From positions 3,310,214-3,374,213 of the forward strand of contig OZ038436.1 of NCBI GenBank assembly GCA_964036275.1: a stretch of DNA of 64,000 nt. The letters run 5' to 3'. A model generated the notes under the pieces. It did not search any database. It was not told the DNA's origin and saw only the letters and a program-made list of their open reading frames with translations. This DNA comes from Litoditis marina. Taxonomy: Eukaryota > Nematoda > Chromadorea > Rhabditida > Rhabditidae. Made by a program: the position numbers and the translations under genes. Position 1 is the first letter of the stretch, and every line of letters starts with the position of its first letter. Below are positions 37,101 to 48,243 of the stretch, piece after piece.

Positions 37101-39682
37101 GGATCACGCACTTTTTTTTGCCTTCAATTTCCTTTAAACTTTGGCCATGCATGCTGCCTACTAAGACAACCTGCTACATACAGACGGATAGCGAAATTAT
37201 TGATTTATTGATTTTTGGCAAACAATAATATGGAAAAACGATGACGTCATCGTTTTCATAGAGAGCGATTGGCTGAATGAAACTCGACATAACTTTGTCA
37301 ACATAAATGAACGGCAATGATAAACAACATGTTATGACGAAAAACCTACAGTACCATTTATCGATTAGTGGCGAGAGTTTGAAAAAAATTTAGAACTCAA
37401 AACAAGGAAATCGGCCTGTTGCAACTTTCAGAAAAAGTTGTCAATTGGTAGAATGATCCACTTGGTAAGCTGAGTTCAAAACTAGGTGCAAAGTTTGCGA
37501 GCCTACATCGGTTGATTTTTTATTCGCGTTTTTACACTTTTTCATAGAACACCGGAAGGAAAAGAGAAGTGATGTTAGAACTCACAGTATGAGTTTATCT
37601 ACTTGAGCCAATACTTTTAGTAATTATCACTCAAAAATAATATCGATGCGTTTTTGACTCATGACCTCGCCTATGTAAGGTCAAAAATTCAAACTTTTCC
37701 AAAACTGATGTACTTCAGAGCAAATGAGGACGCGCAGTGGTGATGAACTTTCCTGCAAAAATTATGAAAAAATATTTATCCCCTTTTTTTTTACCCTTTT
37801 TTTCAACCCAGCTTGACCCATCACATTCATGTCAATGTTTCAACCTTTTTGAAAGTAATTTGGAAAGCTCACAACAAGCACTAACCCCTGCGAAACTTGA
37901 AAAGATGTTTTCCGCGTTGAAAATTGACTATTTTAGTCGAAGTTAGGTTATGGAATAGCTTTCACCATTTTCGCGCGTCTCGATGTGGCAGGCCTTGTAC
38001 ATAAGCTGTGAAGTGGATACGCTGTGATTCAGTGAAGGAAAAATTGTCACTAATAGATAGACTTTAGATATTAGAGGTATTCAAGTTCACTTAGTTGACA
38101 GTAACTCCAAATGTTTCAAAACTAATACAAATAAAAGTTTGAGTTTGGTCATTTCGAAACAATCGTGTTGGAAGGTCATGAACTTTTTCCCGCTTCGAAG
38201 CTGGCAAGATAAATGAAAGAAAAGAGAGTGAGAGAAGAAGAGAAACGAAGTAGCGAAATAATGTTTGCAGATCATGGACTTTTTCACGGTTTGAAATAGG
38301 TGAAGGAAAGGAATCAAAGGAAAGGGAGAGTACTCTGAAGTTCTCCACCAAGTTGTTTCACTAGATTCTCCCAAAATCAACTTGTAAAACAAGGTTCCGC
38401 CAAATTTTCCAACTTGTAAAACAAGGTCTTACGGTAGACAAACGCAAAACTGCGGATATTGCGTACGCTAAATGCGTCGGGTTACGGTATATTTTCAAAC
38501 TCGATATTTTCTATTTTTTCTTTATTTTTGTATTATTTTTCGTTTTTACGTTATTTGCGGACGTTTTTGGTTTCATCTGTCGTGAATAACTGTTTGCTCA
38601 TCTCTGTTAGTGTGCGCGTGAGGTATACATCCCAAAAAAGCAAATTAAGTGGCCGCATAGGCTAGATTTCAAAAAATTGGTTATGATAGTGTGTTTCATT
38701 GTTTTTAGTTCGCATTGCATTTTAAATATGTTTATTTTGTGTTTTCCGGTAACTTTAACTTAACTTTTAACGTTTGGTGAAATTTTCGATTTATCTGGTT
38801 CGGAGAGTTCGGACATTTCACATTTGTAATTCACAAGTCACCAGTTCCATAATTTCATTCCTTATTCCATTCACTAGTAAAATTGTCCGAGTTTCCAAAA
38901 AAAATTCCGAAAACGGACTACTTTTTTCATCGAAAACGACAAAATTGGTCCAGTTTTGATGAAAATCGGGTTCATTTTTATGGGACAGTCGAATCATACT
39001 GGTGCATGCTTATTTTTCGAAGTTGGGCAACTTTTCACTTCTTTCCAGGTTTCTCGTGAATAGGATCTTGTTTGGATCATAGATGCACTACAAGATGATT
39101 GGGAAAGTCGCCCTAGTATCAAGGTATATTGAGTTTCGTAATACAATAAATTAATCGAATACAAACAAGGTCTTGTTTTTGTTTTTATGTTTCTTATAAA
39201 TAGGCGGCAAAAGGCAGATTTATTGTGCGAATCGCTGTGTTATTTGTCCTTTGCTGAACATTCAGCAAAACGAAAGGCTAGTTTAGTAAACATATCAGTA
39301 ACACTGTCAGCTATATTAATAAACCAGTAAGGTCCGACTATTCCACGAAAAGTAGTCAGTTTTTAGATTGAAACACGTGAAAATTTACGATTTTGCATCA
39401 AAACAGACAAATCTCCTTGTTTTTGGCGTAAAAGTAGCAATCTTTTCAATAGTTTGTAGCTTATAGCTCATAATTAATTATTTACAGATGATCGTCTTCG
39501 CGGGTGCTGTGTCATGTGAAGGAATCACGTTTGTGCCCTGACATGTTCGTTCCGTGAGTTGTTATTTCACGCTTACGTTATTTTTCATATCACTCCCACC
39601 TAGATGTAATGTAATGAAAAACAAAATTGAAAATAGCGGTTGTTTCCGTTCCGTTTATTTCCACTTTTCTTCAAACTATGCT

Positions 39683-39859
39683 CATACCCGGTAAAGTTGT
39701 TCGAATAGGCAGAAAAATAGAGAATTGGACTCCTTTTTGGCCGGAAACGTTAAAATTTCCTTATTTTCGAGATACAAAATCGTTAAATTTCACGTATGAC
39801 GTGTTTGAAGCTAAAAACGGACTACTTTTGGTCCAATAGTCAGACCTTGCCGGTATATG
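39683..39859. mobile_element. hAT-type MITE
   Basis: 177 bp with inverted ends CATACCCGGTAAAGTTGT and ACCTTGCCGGTATATG, flanked by ACTATGCT and ACAATGCT (8 bp, one mismatch). An 8-bp duplication points to hAT. Decayed relatives lie at about 38870-38960 and 39325-39440. Confidence 0.75.
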
Positions 39860-41072
39860 ACAATGCTGAGGGCTACTAAAATCCCAGACGTAGCGCGTAC
39901 ATGAATAACGTCCGAATAGGCAAGGTGGTGCTCGTTTTTTGGTTACGATACGTGAATTGACGATCTTTTTCACTATATAAATCCAATCGCGCGGAGCGTC
40001 TACGTGAGCTGTCTTTGGTTTGGCCATAGGACTCGCGGGCTGCCACTAATTGACAAAAACTTCAAATATACTATTGTTTGAGAACTAAAAGGCGAGTGTT
40101 AGAGAAGCACGAAAGATTGTTCGAGAATTTGAGCCGTTTTCATCGGAATGACCGAATTATAGTTTTGTATCGTTCATTAAAAGTCAGTATTGTCACATTG
40201 TCAGTAATCAGTATGATGTCAATTATATATTGGAATTAGATATGTTTAGTGACACTCAAACAAAGATGATGTGTTTCAGAGAGACTTGTACCGATCAATG
40301 GCAAATGTCTCAAACCCTGCTCAGACAGAACCTGGGGCAGTTAGAGGGGTACTTAAGGGGGCGTGGCCTATCGAATTTCGACATGAAAGTCAGTTTGGCG
40401 AAAAAGAGGCAGTTGAACGGGGCCACATAATCTGGCACTTACAGGGGTACACAAAATGGGACTTAGAGGGGTAGGGCGGGCGCGGGCGTAATGTCTACCA
40501 TAGCAAAGCAATTACCAGCGTGGCAATCATGTGCAACAGTTAGTGAGTTTCGTCCCGCACATGTGTGGCGAGTTCGAGTCCGCTCGGCGCCGAAAGTTTT
40601 GCATTTAACTCATACATAGAAAATCTGGCAGTTAGAGGGGTAGGTAAATGGGAGTTCGTTACCGCAACGCGCTGGACCTAATTTCCCACGGCTAAGTCCC
40701 AGATTTTCGACGGCCAACTCCCACGACTTTTGTCATAGTGAGGAATATCGCTCTGCCAGAAGCAGCTCACATTGAAGATTAGATAGTGGTGAGTCTTAGT
40801 TAGTTTCATAATCCTGCCTGGTTTTTTCAATGGTTCCAACGATTAGCAAATAAATTATTTGAATTTGAATAGATATTAAATTTGTTACATAAACTCTTCA
40901 CAAGTTCAGGTATTTTTTAGTGTTTTGGTGACCCACAGAGTGAGATTGATTTCTAAGTCGTGTGCAGCCACCAGCCAGCTTATAGAAACAACTTATTTCT
41001 AGCCGGAAACGTTCCGACATCTTTCACTACAAATTAATGCATTTTTATGTATTAAATTAGAAAAGAAGTTAT
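39860..41072. other. Gene-free stretch
   Basis: Near 39993 is a diverged end of the composite transposon family (AATCGCGCGGAGCGTC, then TCTTTGGTTTGGCC). 40320-40640 has G-rich repeated words such as GGCAGTTAGAGGGGTA. A B-box-like word (GAGTTCGAGTCC) occurs near 40571. No gene recognised. Confidence 0.4.
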
Positions 41073-41251
41073 CATACCCCAGTAAGGTAGTCCGATTAGC
41101 CAGAAAACTCGAAAAACGCGCTATATTCTCACCGAAAACAAGAAACTTTACCTGTTTCTGATGCAAAATCATTAATATGCTTATATTCATGTGTTGCAAT
41201 CTAAAAACGGACTCATTCTTGTAGGTTAGTCAGACCTTCCTTACTGGATAC
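41073..41251. mobile_element. hAT-type MITE, degraded right end
   Basis: Starts CATACCCCAGTAAGGTAGTC and ends near CAGACCTTCCTTACTGGATAC; the interior has the family's GACTACTTT-like and AAAATCAT words. Confidence 0.6.
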
Positions 41252-41666
41252 TGGTGACTTGGGCATGGAAGTATAGTCTGTTTCACCAATTGATGTACTC
41301 CTACAGTAATCCGTCAACAATTCAAGGGGGTGTTTTCTAATGAAAAAGTCATTACTTTGGTACTTTGATTTCAAGTTTTCAGAGTTAGTAGTAGTAAACA
41401 AGTAGAAAACACTATGAACATTTTGAGGCGTTCTGAATACGCTAATATAGTGAACTTTAACCTGGAAGTGTTAGCAGATTACTGTAGAGGGTTATAAGTG
41501 GGTGGAACAAACTATAATATCTGTAAAGTATTCAGACCCTACTGGTGTAAGCTCTCTTATTCATGATCGATATGCAAATGCAAGGATATTGTAAGAAGCA
41601 GTATTGGTATTTGCGTGATCTACCGCTCCTTTTTCTCGCTTTAGTCAAAGTCAATTTGGTTTACAG

Positions 41667-42752
41667 GCCTACCTTCTGGGAGTCAAGAGCTCAGATGACA
41701 AAAAGACAACATCCAGCTCGGTTTCGCTAGGTGAGTACTACATACTATTACTTTGTTATATTCTTTGCGCGCAGTTACCTGCAACAGATTGTAAATTGGT
41801 TCATGAGTTGTTGCGATTATGTTTCATTCACGACGCATACAACAATCCAAGAATTCGTCTTCTTGTAGCTTCCAACCTTTTCAAACTCATGTGACCGATT
41901 CATTAGTCTTATAAGCCTAATTTCGACTTATTACGGTGAAGTAAGGGAAGTATACTAATTATATAGTTTCCATGTTATTAAAACCACCTATAAACCCATC
42001 CATTTATTCATATTCACCATTCACGATTCACGTGATTACTGTACAGAGTGTTTTCTTCTTTTTGTTCTGTCAAATCATAGGGGGGGGGGGATTGAGCAAT
42101 TGAGAGCACTGCATTATTTCGTACCTAATTTTTAGAATAGTTTTGTAATGAATCAGCGACTTGACGTCATTTCGGCGACGAAATGAGCTAATGACCACAT
42201 GACCTGCGACTGCGAACGAAGTTGTTGTGACGTTTTGTAGTTTGTCTCTCCCGTAAGCATCCGTTCTGGCCTGCCTAATCAGTTTGACTATTGAAACAAA
42301 AAATCTTATGTATGCTGAAATCCCAAGGTGTATCAGTTAGGTGCACTGTCATTTTTACTTGTCTACTTTCACATTATAGTCATACACCAGTAAGGTCTGA
42401 CTAAGCGACAAGAAGTAGTCCGTTTTAGATGTGAACACACGGAAATTTATGATTTTTCAATCAAAAGTAGACCGATTTTCTCATTTTCGGCGAAAAACTA
42501 GTCCGTTTTTCGAACTTTTCTGACTACTCGGACAACCTCGCTGGTGTATGATTATAGTGCCTCTGTAGAGTCTGTAGCATGCGTAAAAATTACATGAACT
42601 AGCAGTTGTTAATAAAGATTATTTTTCAGCTGCGAGTTCCGACGTCGGCGGTTGAAGAACATTCAATGGAACGGAGCGAATGCAGCAATGGTCTATTTCG
42701 GTTTTGCACAGATGACAGTTCAGTCGCTCCAGCTCATCAACATTAATCCGGT
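41667..42752 (+). pseudogene. Two exon-like segments of an unrecognised gene
   Basis: 41667-41730 lies between TTTACAG and GTGAGT and is open in one frame (AYLLGVKSSDDKKTTSSS). 42630-42752 follows TTATTTTTCAG and is less AT-rich than its surroundings. Joining them in phase gives a stop after about 8 codons, so the second would be a terminal exon with a 3' UTR (AATAAA at about 43083). A different frame of the second segment stays open to a possible GTAATT donor. I recognise neither product and found no upstream exons; it may be a gene remnant. Confidence 0.3.
42381..42550. mobile_element. hAT-type MITE
   Basis: 170 bp, ends CATACACCAGTAAGG and CTCGCTGGTGTATG, with a perfect 8-bp duplication ATTATAGT (42373-42380 and 42551-42558). 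It lies in the possible intron between the two exon-like segments. Confidence 0.85.
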
Positions 42753-42759
42753 AATTCCG

Positions 42760-43342
42760 ACCTATTCGAGATTCTTGACTTAGTTGTATACATTTTTACC
42801 TAGATTCATGGTTGCTCGATTGTTTTCTTTATGTAATTTTCCTAAATATCAAGTTTTATTTTTGTGGGTAACAATTATTTCAAGTTTTATGATGAGTATT
42901 TCAAGTTTTTATGTAGTATAGGATGAAAACAGCTTGATTCATTTTCGGCTGATTGTCACCTGTTCTTTTGGTGTTATTTATCCTGCTTAACGTTGTTACT
43001 GGTTTGTAGACCTACCAAAATTTCATTTTACATGCTTGTTTGATAGTTTTCCGTTTATTTTATGTCAAATTGTCGCAATTGAATAAATATGTAATTATCA
43101 AATTGTATCCTGTTGTTTCGGAATATTAGTAAAAACCAATAGAGTATAGAAAAAAAAATGAAAATATAGTGTTTAAGTGTCAGCTGGGTTTAATGAAGCG
43201 CCAGTCTGCCCTGACCCGTTTGCCCGGCTACCGTAACCCCGCGCCCAAGTTGTAAAACAAGCTTCAAAAACCGAGCTTGATATCCACTAGTGACCGAGCT
43301 TGTAAAAAGAATCTAGTGAAACAACTTGGATTTTAACTTCAG
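42760..43342. other. Gene-free stretch
   Basis: AT-rich, with an AATAAA near 43083. No further feature seen. Confidence 0.4.
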
Positions 43343-43385
43343 AGAAAGAGAGAGAAAGGGAGAGAGAGAGAGAGAGGGGGGGGGG

Positions 43386-43436
<51 letters not shown>
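43343..43436. repeat. (GA)n-rich simple repeat
   Basis: GA dinucleotide tract interrupted by a run of G near 43377-43387. Confidence 0.95.
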
Positions 43437-43437
<1 letters not shown>

Positions 43438-43884
43438 AGAGCAACGTAAGTGACTCTGAAAAACCGCTGCAACTTAAAATACCGGACTCGCCAATTTTGC
43501 AACTTAAAATACCGGGGTCAGTCAGATGTCGCCTGTACTTTTTGAAATTCATAAGGAGATGCAGGCTAATTCGACACCAGTATTTAAGCCTGCATCTTCT
43601 CCGGTATTTTAAGCTGCCAGCGTTTTCACAGGAAAAGACAACTCGCGTGTGACAGAACAATTTATTTCGGTCATTTGAATTCTCAATTGTGACAGTTATA
43701 AACCACACGTCAATGATACACACACATTACTTAAACAGAACAGAGAATGAGTCTCCGTGGAAGTCTTTCTTGAGACTAGAACAACTAGCAAGACTAGAAC
43801 AGACTGGATCAATCATATGAATAATGAATCGTTATTATTACTAACTTCAAAAACGTTAACGTTAACATGAGGATAACTCAGAAC

Positions 43885-44482
43885 ATGGGTGCGAATTGCT
43901 CCCCACAAATAGCTGATCTCACGTTATCATTCATGGAGTACAAATTCATGAAGTCAACTATTTCTTCTGTAGGAAATTTTGTAGCTAGAAAATATAATAA
44001 ATATAGATGATGTTTTGCATATATCTCATCACTGTGAAGATTTCAAAACAAATATTCCTCTTATTTATGACCCCACACTCAACTTGGAACCTACTGCAGA
44101 TATCAAGCTCGAATGTGATTTTCTAGACTTGGATATACGGTTACACCAAAATCGTATTCTCACCTCACTTTTCAATAAAACTGATTTATACAAGTTCAAA
44201 GTACTTCGTTACCCTAATTTCCATTCCAATATTGACACAAAGTCTGGTTTGAATACTATATCTGGAGAAATAATTCGTTTTTCTAGAACTTGTTGTTTGC
44301 ATACTGACTTCGAGGACAGAACTGTCCAACTAGTTAGTTTCTATAAAATCAACTCTTGGCCACTAACAATGTTAGTTAATCAAATATTTAGAGTTCTACA
44401 AAATAATCCACTCATTAAACGAAAATATGGACTAGTAATGACCTTTTCCTCTAGTCTATTAAATAAAATGAGAGATGTCTAA
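43885..44482 (+). pseudogene. Reverse transcriptase relic
   Basis: Fragment of a retroelement reverse transcriptase in two frames. From 43885 one frame reads MGANCSPQIADL, the usual stretch before the palm active site. After a frameshift at about 43998-44005 the other frame has IDDVLHIS, the catalytic YxDD box region, then FLDLDI and SNI, and stays open to 44482. The MG.NC.P..ADL and FLDLDI pattern resembles a widespread animal retroelement family that I cannot place with certainty (Penelope-like is one option). The frameshift and missing 5' part show it is dead. Confidence 0.6.
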
Positions 44483-45645
44483 TATTGATTGACACATATC
44501 TGTACCCATTGGGCACGTCCTATCCGACCACTCATTGTCACTTTCCATCTAAATAATATTTGGTAGCTGGTTGTATTCTGGACTATTTAAGTTCTCTCTA
44601 AAATCTCTTTGCTCTCTTCTAAATTTCTTAAAATAGTTTCACTAGGTTAACTGAGAACAGGTCATCTACTGATGAGGGCTCCCTGTTTGACATATGGATT
44701 GATAATTGCCCGAAATGTCGAGGTAACTAAAGATTGTAATAGGCAATCTAGGAATTTGCATAGTGCAAATAAATTTCTTTCTTTTCTCTCTTCTCGCTCT
44801 TCTTTCTCCTCTATCCTATTTGTATCTAGTTGCATCATGGACTCTGTAGCCGATAAATACAATAGGTTTGAATCCCGTAAAGTTTTAGATTACAAAACTT
44901 GACATTGTTTGATTTTATTTAAATAATTCTATTGAACTAATGAAACTCAATGGCTGGTTGTGTTACAGTATTTTACTGTACTTACAGTAAAATACAGCAT
45001 GGTGGAAATACAAATCGATTTTTGGCGTTTCGACTAAAAAATACAGTATTTTTCCGAACCGTTCGGTTCCTGAACTGTTTCGACCAAACGCGATTTCGTA
45101 AAGTACAGGACATGTTCGGGGAAGCCGCCCGGAAGTTTTTCTGGCATGTTGCCAAGGTCTCAGTGAGAATGGCAAAAACTATATTTCGTCTACCAATACT
45201 GTGTTCGAATCACAGTTCATATTTCAGATAGATTGCGGTTCTTATTTCTCAACTGTCGGAAGTTTTGAATACGACTTCTCACTGGTTTTTTGCCATTGCC
45301 TGAAACAAGAACTATCAATTATTGATGAAAACTGCACCTACATAGTGTTGATGCAACATTGGCGCGCTGGTCTTAACTGGGATAAGAATGAAAAGATGAG
45401 TATCACAAAACAAGAATTTATACTAAATTCTGTCTTCATCGAACTCTTGTACGCGAGACAGAGCAAGATAGTCGATATTCCTAATCGAGTGTATTTTGCT
45501 CAAAAACTCGAAACTCGAAATTTCCAACTCGTAAAATGAAAGATCTTGAAGGTAAAGATATTAAAAATTAAAATTTTTGGTTTCAACTCGAAATTTAGAA
45601 CTTTTCACCCAAATAACATTGGAAAAAAGGTGACTTAATGGTTAA
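44483..45645. other. Gene-free stretch
   Basis: 44483-44890 may hold more retroelement remnant. 44970-45000 has a short TTTTACTGTA/TACAGTAAAA inverted repeat. 45157-45185 is an end of the CATTCCTACTGAGAC MITE family. A motif lies at 45337. Confidence 0.4.
45337..45359 (-). promoter_or_regulatory. Bipartite RTGTTKCA-N7-TATA motif
   Basis: Minus strand ATGTTGCA, 7 bases, TATGTAGG; a duplicate of the site at 21764. Confidence 0.4.
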
Positions 45646-45762
45646 AGCAGGACGATTATGTGGACCAATCCCGTGTCAAAGGTTCTTTAAACTGCAATTG
45701 AAAAACGTATTGCAGTTTAAAGAGCAGAAGCGTTGGGATTGGACCACATAATCGTCCTTCTT
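45646..45762. repeat. 117-bp hairpin
   Basis: Arms of about 45 bp with few mismatches (GGACGATTATGTGGACCAAT against ATTGGACCACATAATCGTCC; TTCTTTAAACTGCAAT against ATTGCAGTTTAAAGAG) and a short loop. It could be a very small foldback element or a source of double-stranded RNA. Confidence 0.8.
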
Positions 45763-45936
45763 CAATTGAAAAATGGTCAAATGGTCAGTTGTAACCCGGT
45801 GAACGGTTAACTGGTAGGGTTGACAAAATTCACGGTTCCATTTGGAATGGCCGGAAATTAGTGAAAAAGGTAGAAGTAGTCTGTTTGCCTACAATACTAT
45901 TCACGTCTAAGAGGAAACTGTGGAACATCGATCAAG

Positions 45937-46174
45937 TATATAGTTCACACCATTCCTACTGAGACTCCTACAGTAATCTTACAAGCCTTTCGGAGGCTGT
46001 TTGGAGGCTGAAAACTTAATTTATCAAAAATCCTCTCGTACATTCATTGTACCTGAGGACAAAAATGGGTTACAAAAATCCTGTACCTTTACGATTACAA
46101 CTACGTCAGGAAGACGACTTACAAGTTTCGAAATCCTACTGTAGGAGTCTCAGTAGGAATGAAAAAGACTATAC
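45937..46174. mobile_element. MITE, CATTCCTACTGAGAC family, copy 2
   Basis: About 237 bp, inverted relative to copy 1 at 26607, with ends TATAGTTCACACCATTCC and GGAATGAAAAAGACTATA. Confidence 0.7.
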
Positions 46175-46998
46175 CTGGCGGCTGTAGCAATGCCTCCAAT
46201 CTCACGAGAAGTTCGTATGAGTTTCTCATAAGATACCTTATGATCTACTCGTGAACTCTCAAGGTTGTAGCACAGCAATCAATAGAATCGCATGAGAAAC
46301 TCATGCGAATAGCTCATGAGGTATCTCATGATATTTTTGCGCGATTTCTAGGCCGCCTGAACAATTTCTCACAAACATTTGCTCACAAACAAACAAAAAC
46401 CTTCTGCGATTCGATTGGCAGGCTATAAAAGCGAGATAGCATGGAGGTCAAAACCGCAGACAGTCCTTGACAGTCTGCATCTCTCTGACCTGCACACTCT
46501 TTCGTCGAAATCGCTACAAAAGTAACTGGTGAATTGACTGGGAACTGTCTGAATTATGGCCCTCCATAACAGATCTACAAAAACACGAAAACTCTGCCGG
46601 CGTAAATAACGAAAAAAAGTCATATTTCATCGTTAAAATTCATATCCAACCACGCAAAACCATGGTATACTTTTAGTCAATTACACAGTCACGTGACTTG
46701 TTAAACACATCACAGCTCAGAAACGTGCAATTACAAAGTGCACGATTTCAGAATGCTAACTTTACGTGATCATTTATTGTACTTCTAGTGTAAGTTGGAG
46801 ATTCAAACTTTTCCGATCTTAACACATTTCTTTCTTACTATTTCATACGAAAAATTCGATTAGTACAATTTATTCGATGTATTCAGCGATTTTCAAAACA
46901 AGAAATTGTACGAAAAAATCAACGCTAGCTGAGCGAGTGACTTTGTGGTTTGCTGCTTTCGAGGGGAGTTCGAAAGCTTACGGAATGTATGGAAAACG
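46175..46998. other. Gene-free stretch
   Basis: 46190-46345 has loosely inverted CTCATGAG-like words. 46423-46440 has a TATAAAAG word before a less AT-rich segment (46440-46620) of unknown nature. No gene recognised. Confidence 0.35.
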
Positions 46999-47269
46999 GG
47001 CCAATTCTACAACTAACCGGGGTTTTAGGTAACCTAACCCGTTTTTGGTAACCTTTTTCAGGTTACCTTGGTAGGTAACCTGAAAGTAACCTGAAACTAA
47101 AATCCGGTTACCGTTCCAACTAACGGTAAAAACCACATTTTGCGTTAGAAAAACAAGTCATCGGGTTTTTAATTAGGTTACCAATCGGATACCTAGTGAG
47201 TTAACCTGAAAAAAGGTTACCAAAAAAGGGTTAGATTACCTAAAAACCCGGTTAGATATAGCATTCACC
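46999..47269. mobile_element. MULE-type MITE, family 1, copy 2
   Basis: 271 bp, ends GGCCAATTC and GCATTCACC, with a perfect 9-bp duplication TGGAAAACG (46990-46998 and 47270-47278). Confidence 0.9.
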
Positions 47270-48243
47270 TGGAAAACGTATCAGCGTAGACGTTCAGCGC
47301 TGTCGAGTGTTTCAAGCATTCTTTATAACCGGCAGTCTAATGTTAGTGCAGTGTTCCCTTTTCATTTGATTAATTACTAAATTGAAATTAAAAATAGCGT
47401 TAAAAAAATGTTTCGACGTGAAAACACATTAAAAGGCTCAATTTATGTACAAACTTTTTTGTTCAGTAAAACTACATAATACAACGGAAAAGTAGTCTTG
47501 CTTCTCTATAACATGGTTTCACCACTCTTAGTAGAAACTTTAATTGCAAATTTATTTTGTTCTAGTAACATTGACTCATGATTAAACGGGAGTTTGATTC
47601 GTTTTTGACGAATGTCCGGAAACACAGCAAAAACCAACCAAACCTCAGCTCAGTCGCACAAGTCTGCTCTGGCGCGAATACCGTACTTGGCATCCCGCCC
47701 TTTAAGGTTGAGCAGCATAGCGTCTTTTTTAATAAATCGACTTCTTTTATTAAATTGAATTGACTGGTTTCTCTCAATCAATGATAGCGTCATGAGATTA
47801 ACCATATATAGTCTCTGTTCTCATAGCTTGAGGTAATACGTACTCCTCAGATGTTCAGTACAAACTTACATAACATCGACCGAGTTTTGAAATTTTCTTT
47901 TCAATTCTTTTATATATGAATACTTTATTCCGTGGCTTTTGTGTTCCGGAATGCGCTTAGAGATGTTGTTCATATTATGTTCATCATCATTCAACTACTA
48001 GAAACTACAAGTAGTGATATGGTCATGATTACGTAGAACTTTACAAACGTGTGCTCTTGATCTTTGATTTCCGATGTGTTTTTACACTTATTTTCATAAG
48101 ACTATATGCATTTGATTGAATATATATATATATAAACTTACAGTTAGGATAGTGTGATTGAGCCGCGAAGAGTGTGTTCGGATTGTTCGGAAGTTATGAT
48201 CTGTTGATTGGAGTGATCAAAGCCCAGTGGAAAGGACGTAGAA
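47270..48243. other. Region upstream of the phosphatase gene
   Basis: Holds a motif at 47307 and a less AT-rich 61-codon frame at 47578-47763 with no splice signals, which I do not accept as a gene. An acceptor-like ACTTACAG at about 48141 could receive a spliced leader about 100 bases before the ATG. Confidence 0.4.
47307..47330 (+). promoter_or_regulatory. Bipartite RTGTTKCA-TATA motif
   Basis: GTGTTTCA then TATAA after 9 bases. Confidence 0.3.

Larger units (their letters stand above)
30501..38868. other. Gene-free stretch
   Basis: About 8 kb with no recognisable gene. It holds motifs at 31079, 32217, 33655, 35564, 36443 and 37079, a decayed tRNA-like B box on the minus strand near 31720-31740 (GGTTCGATCCC), an AATTCC-rich simple repeat (32410-32540), a TCCCAATG-rich simple repeat (35124-35235), and diverged duplicates of 17400-18480 at about 35440-35920 and 36680-37090. 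A 22-bp perfect palindrome centred on TGACGTCA lies at 37235-37256. Confidence 0.5.
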
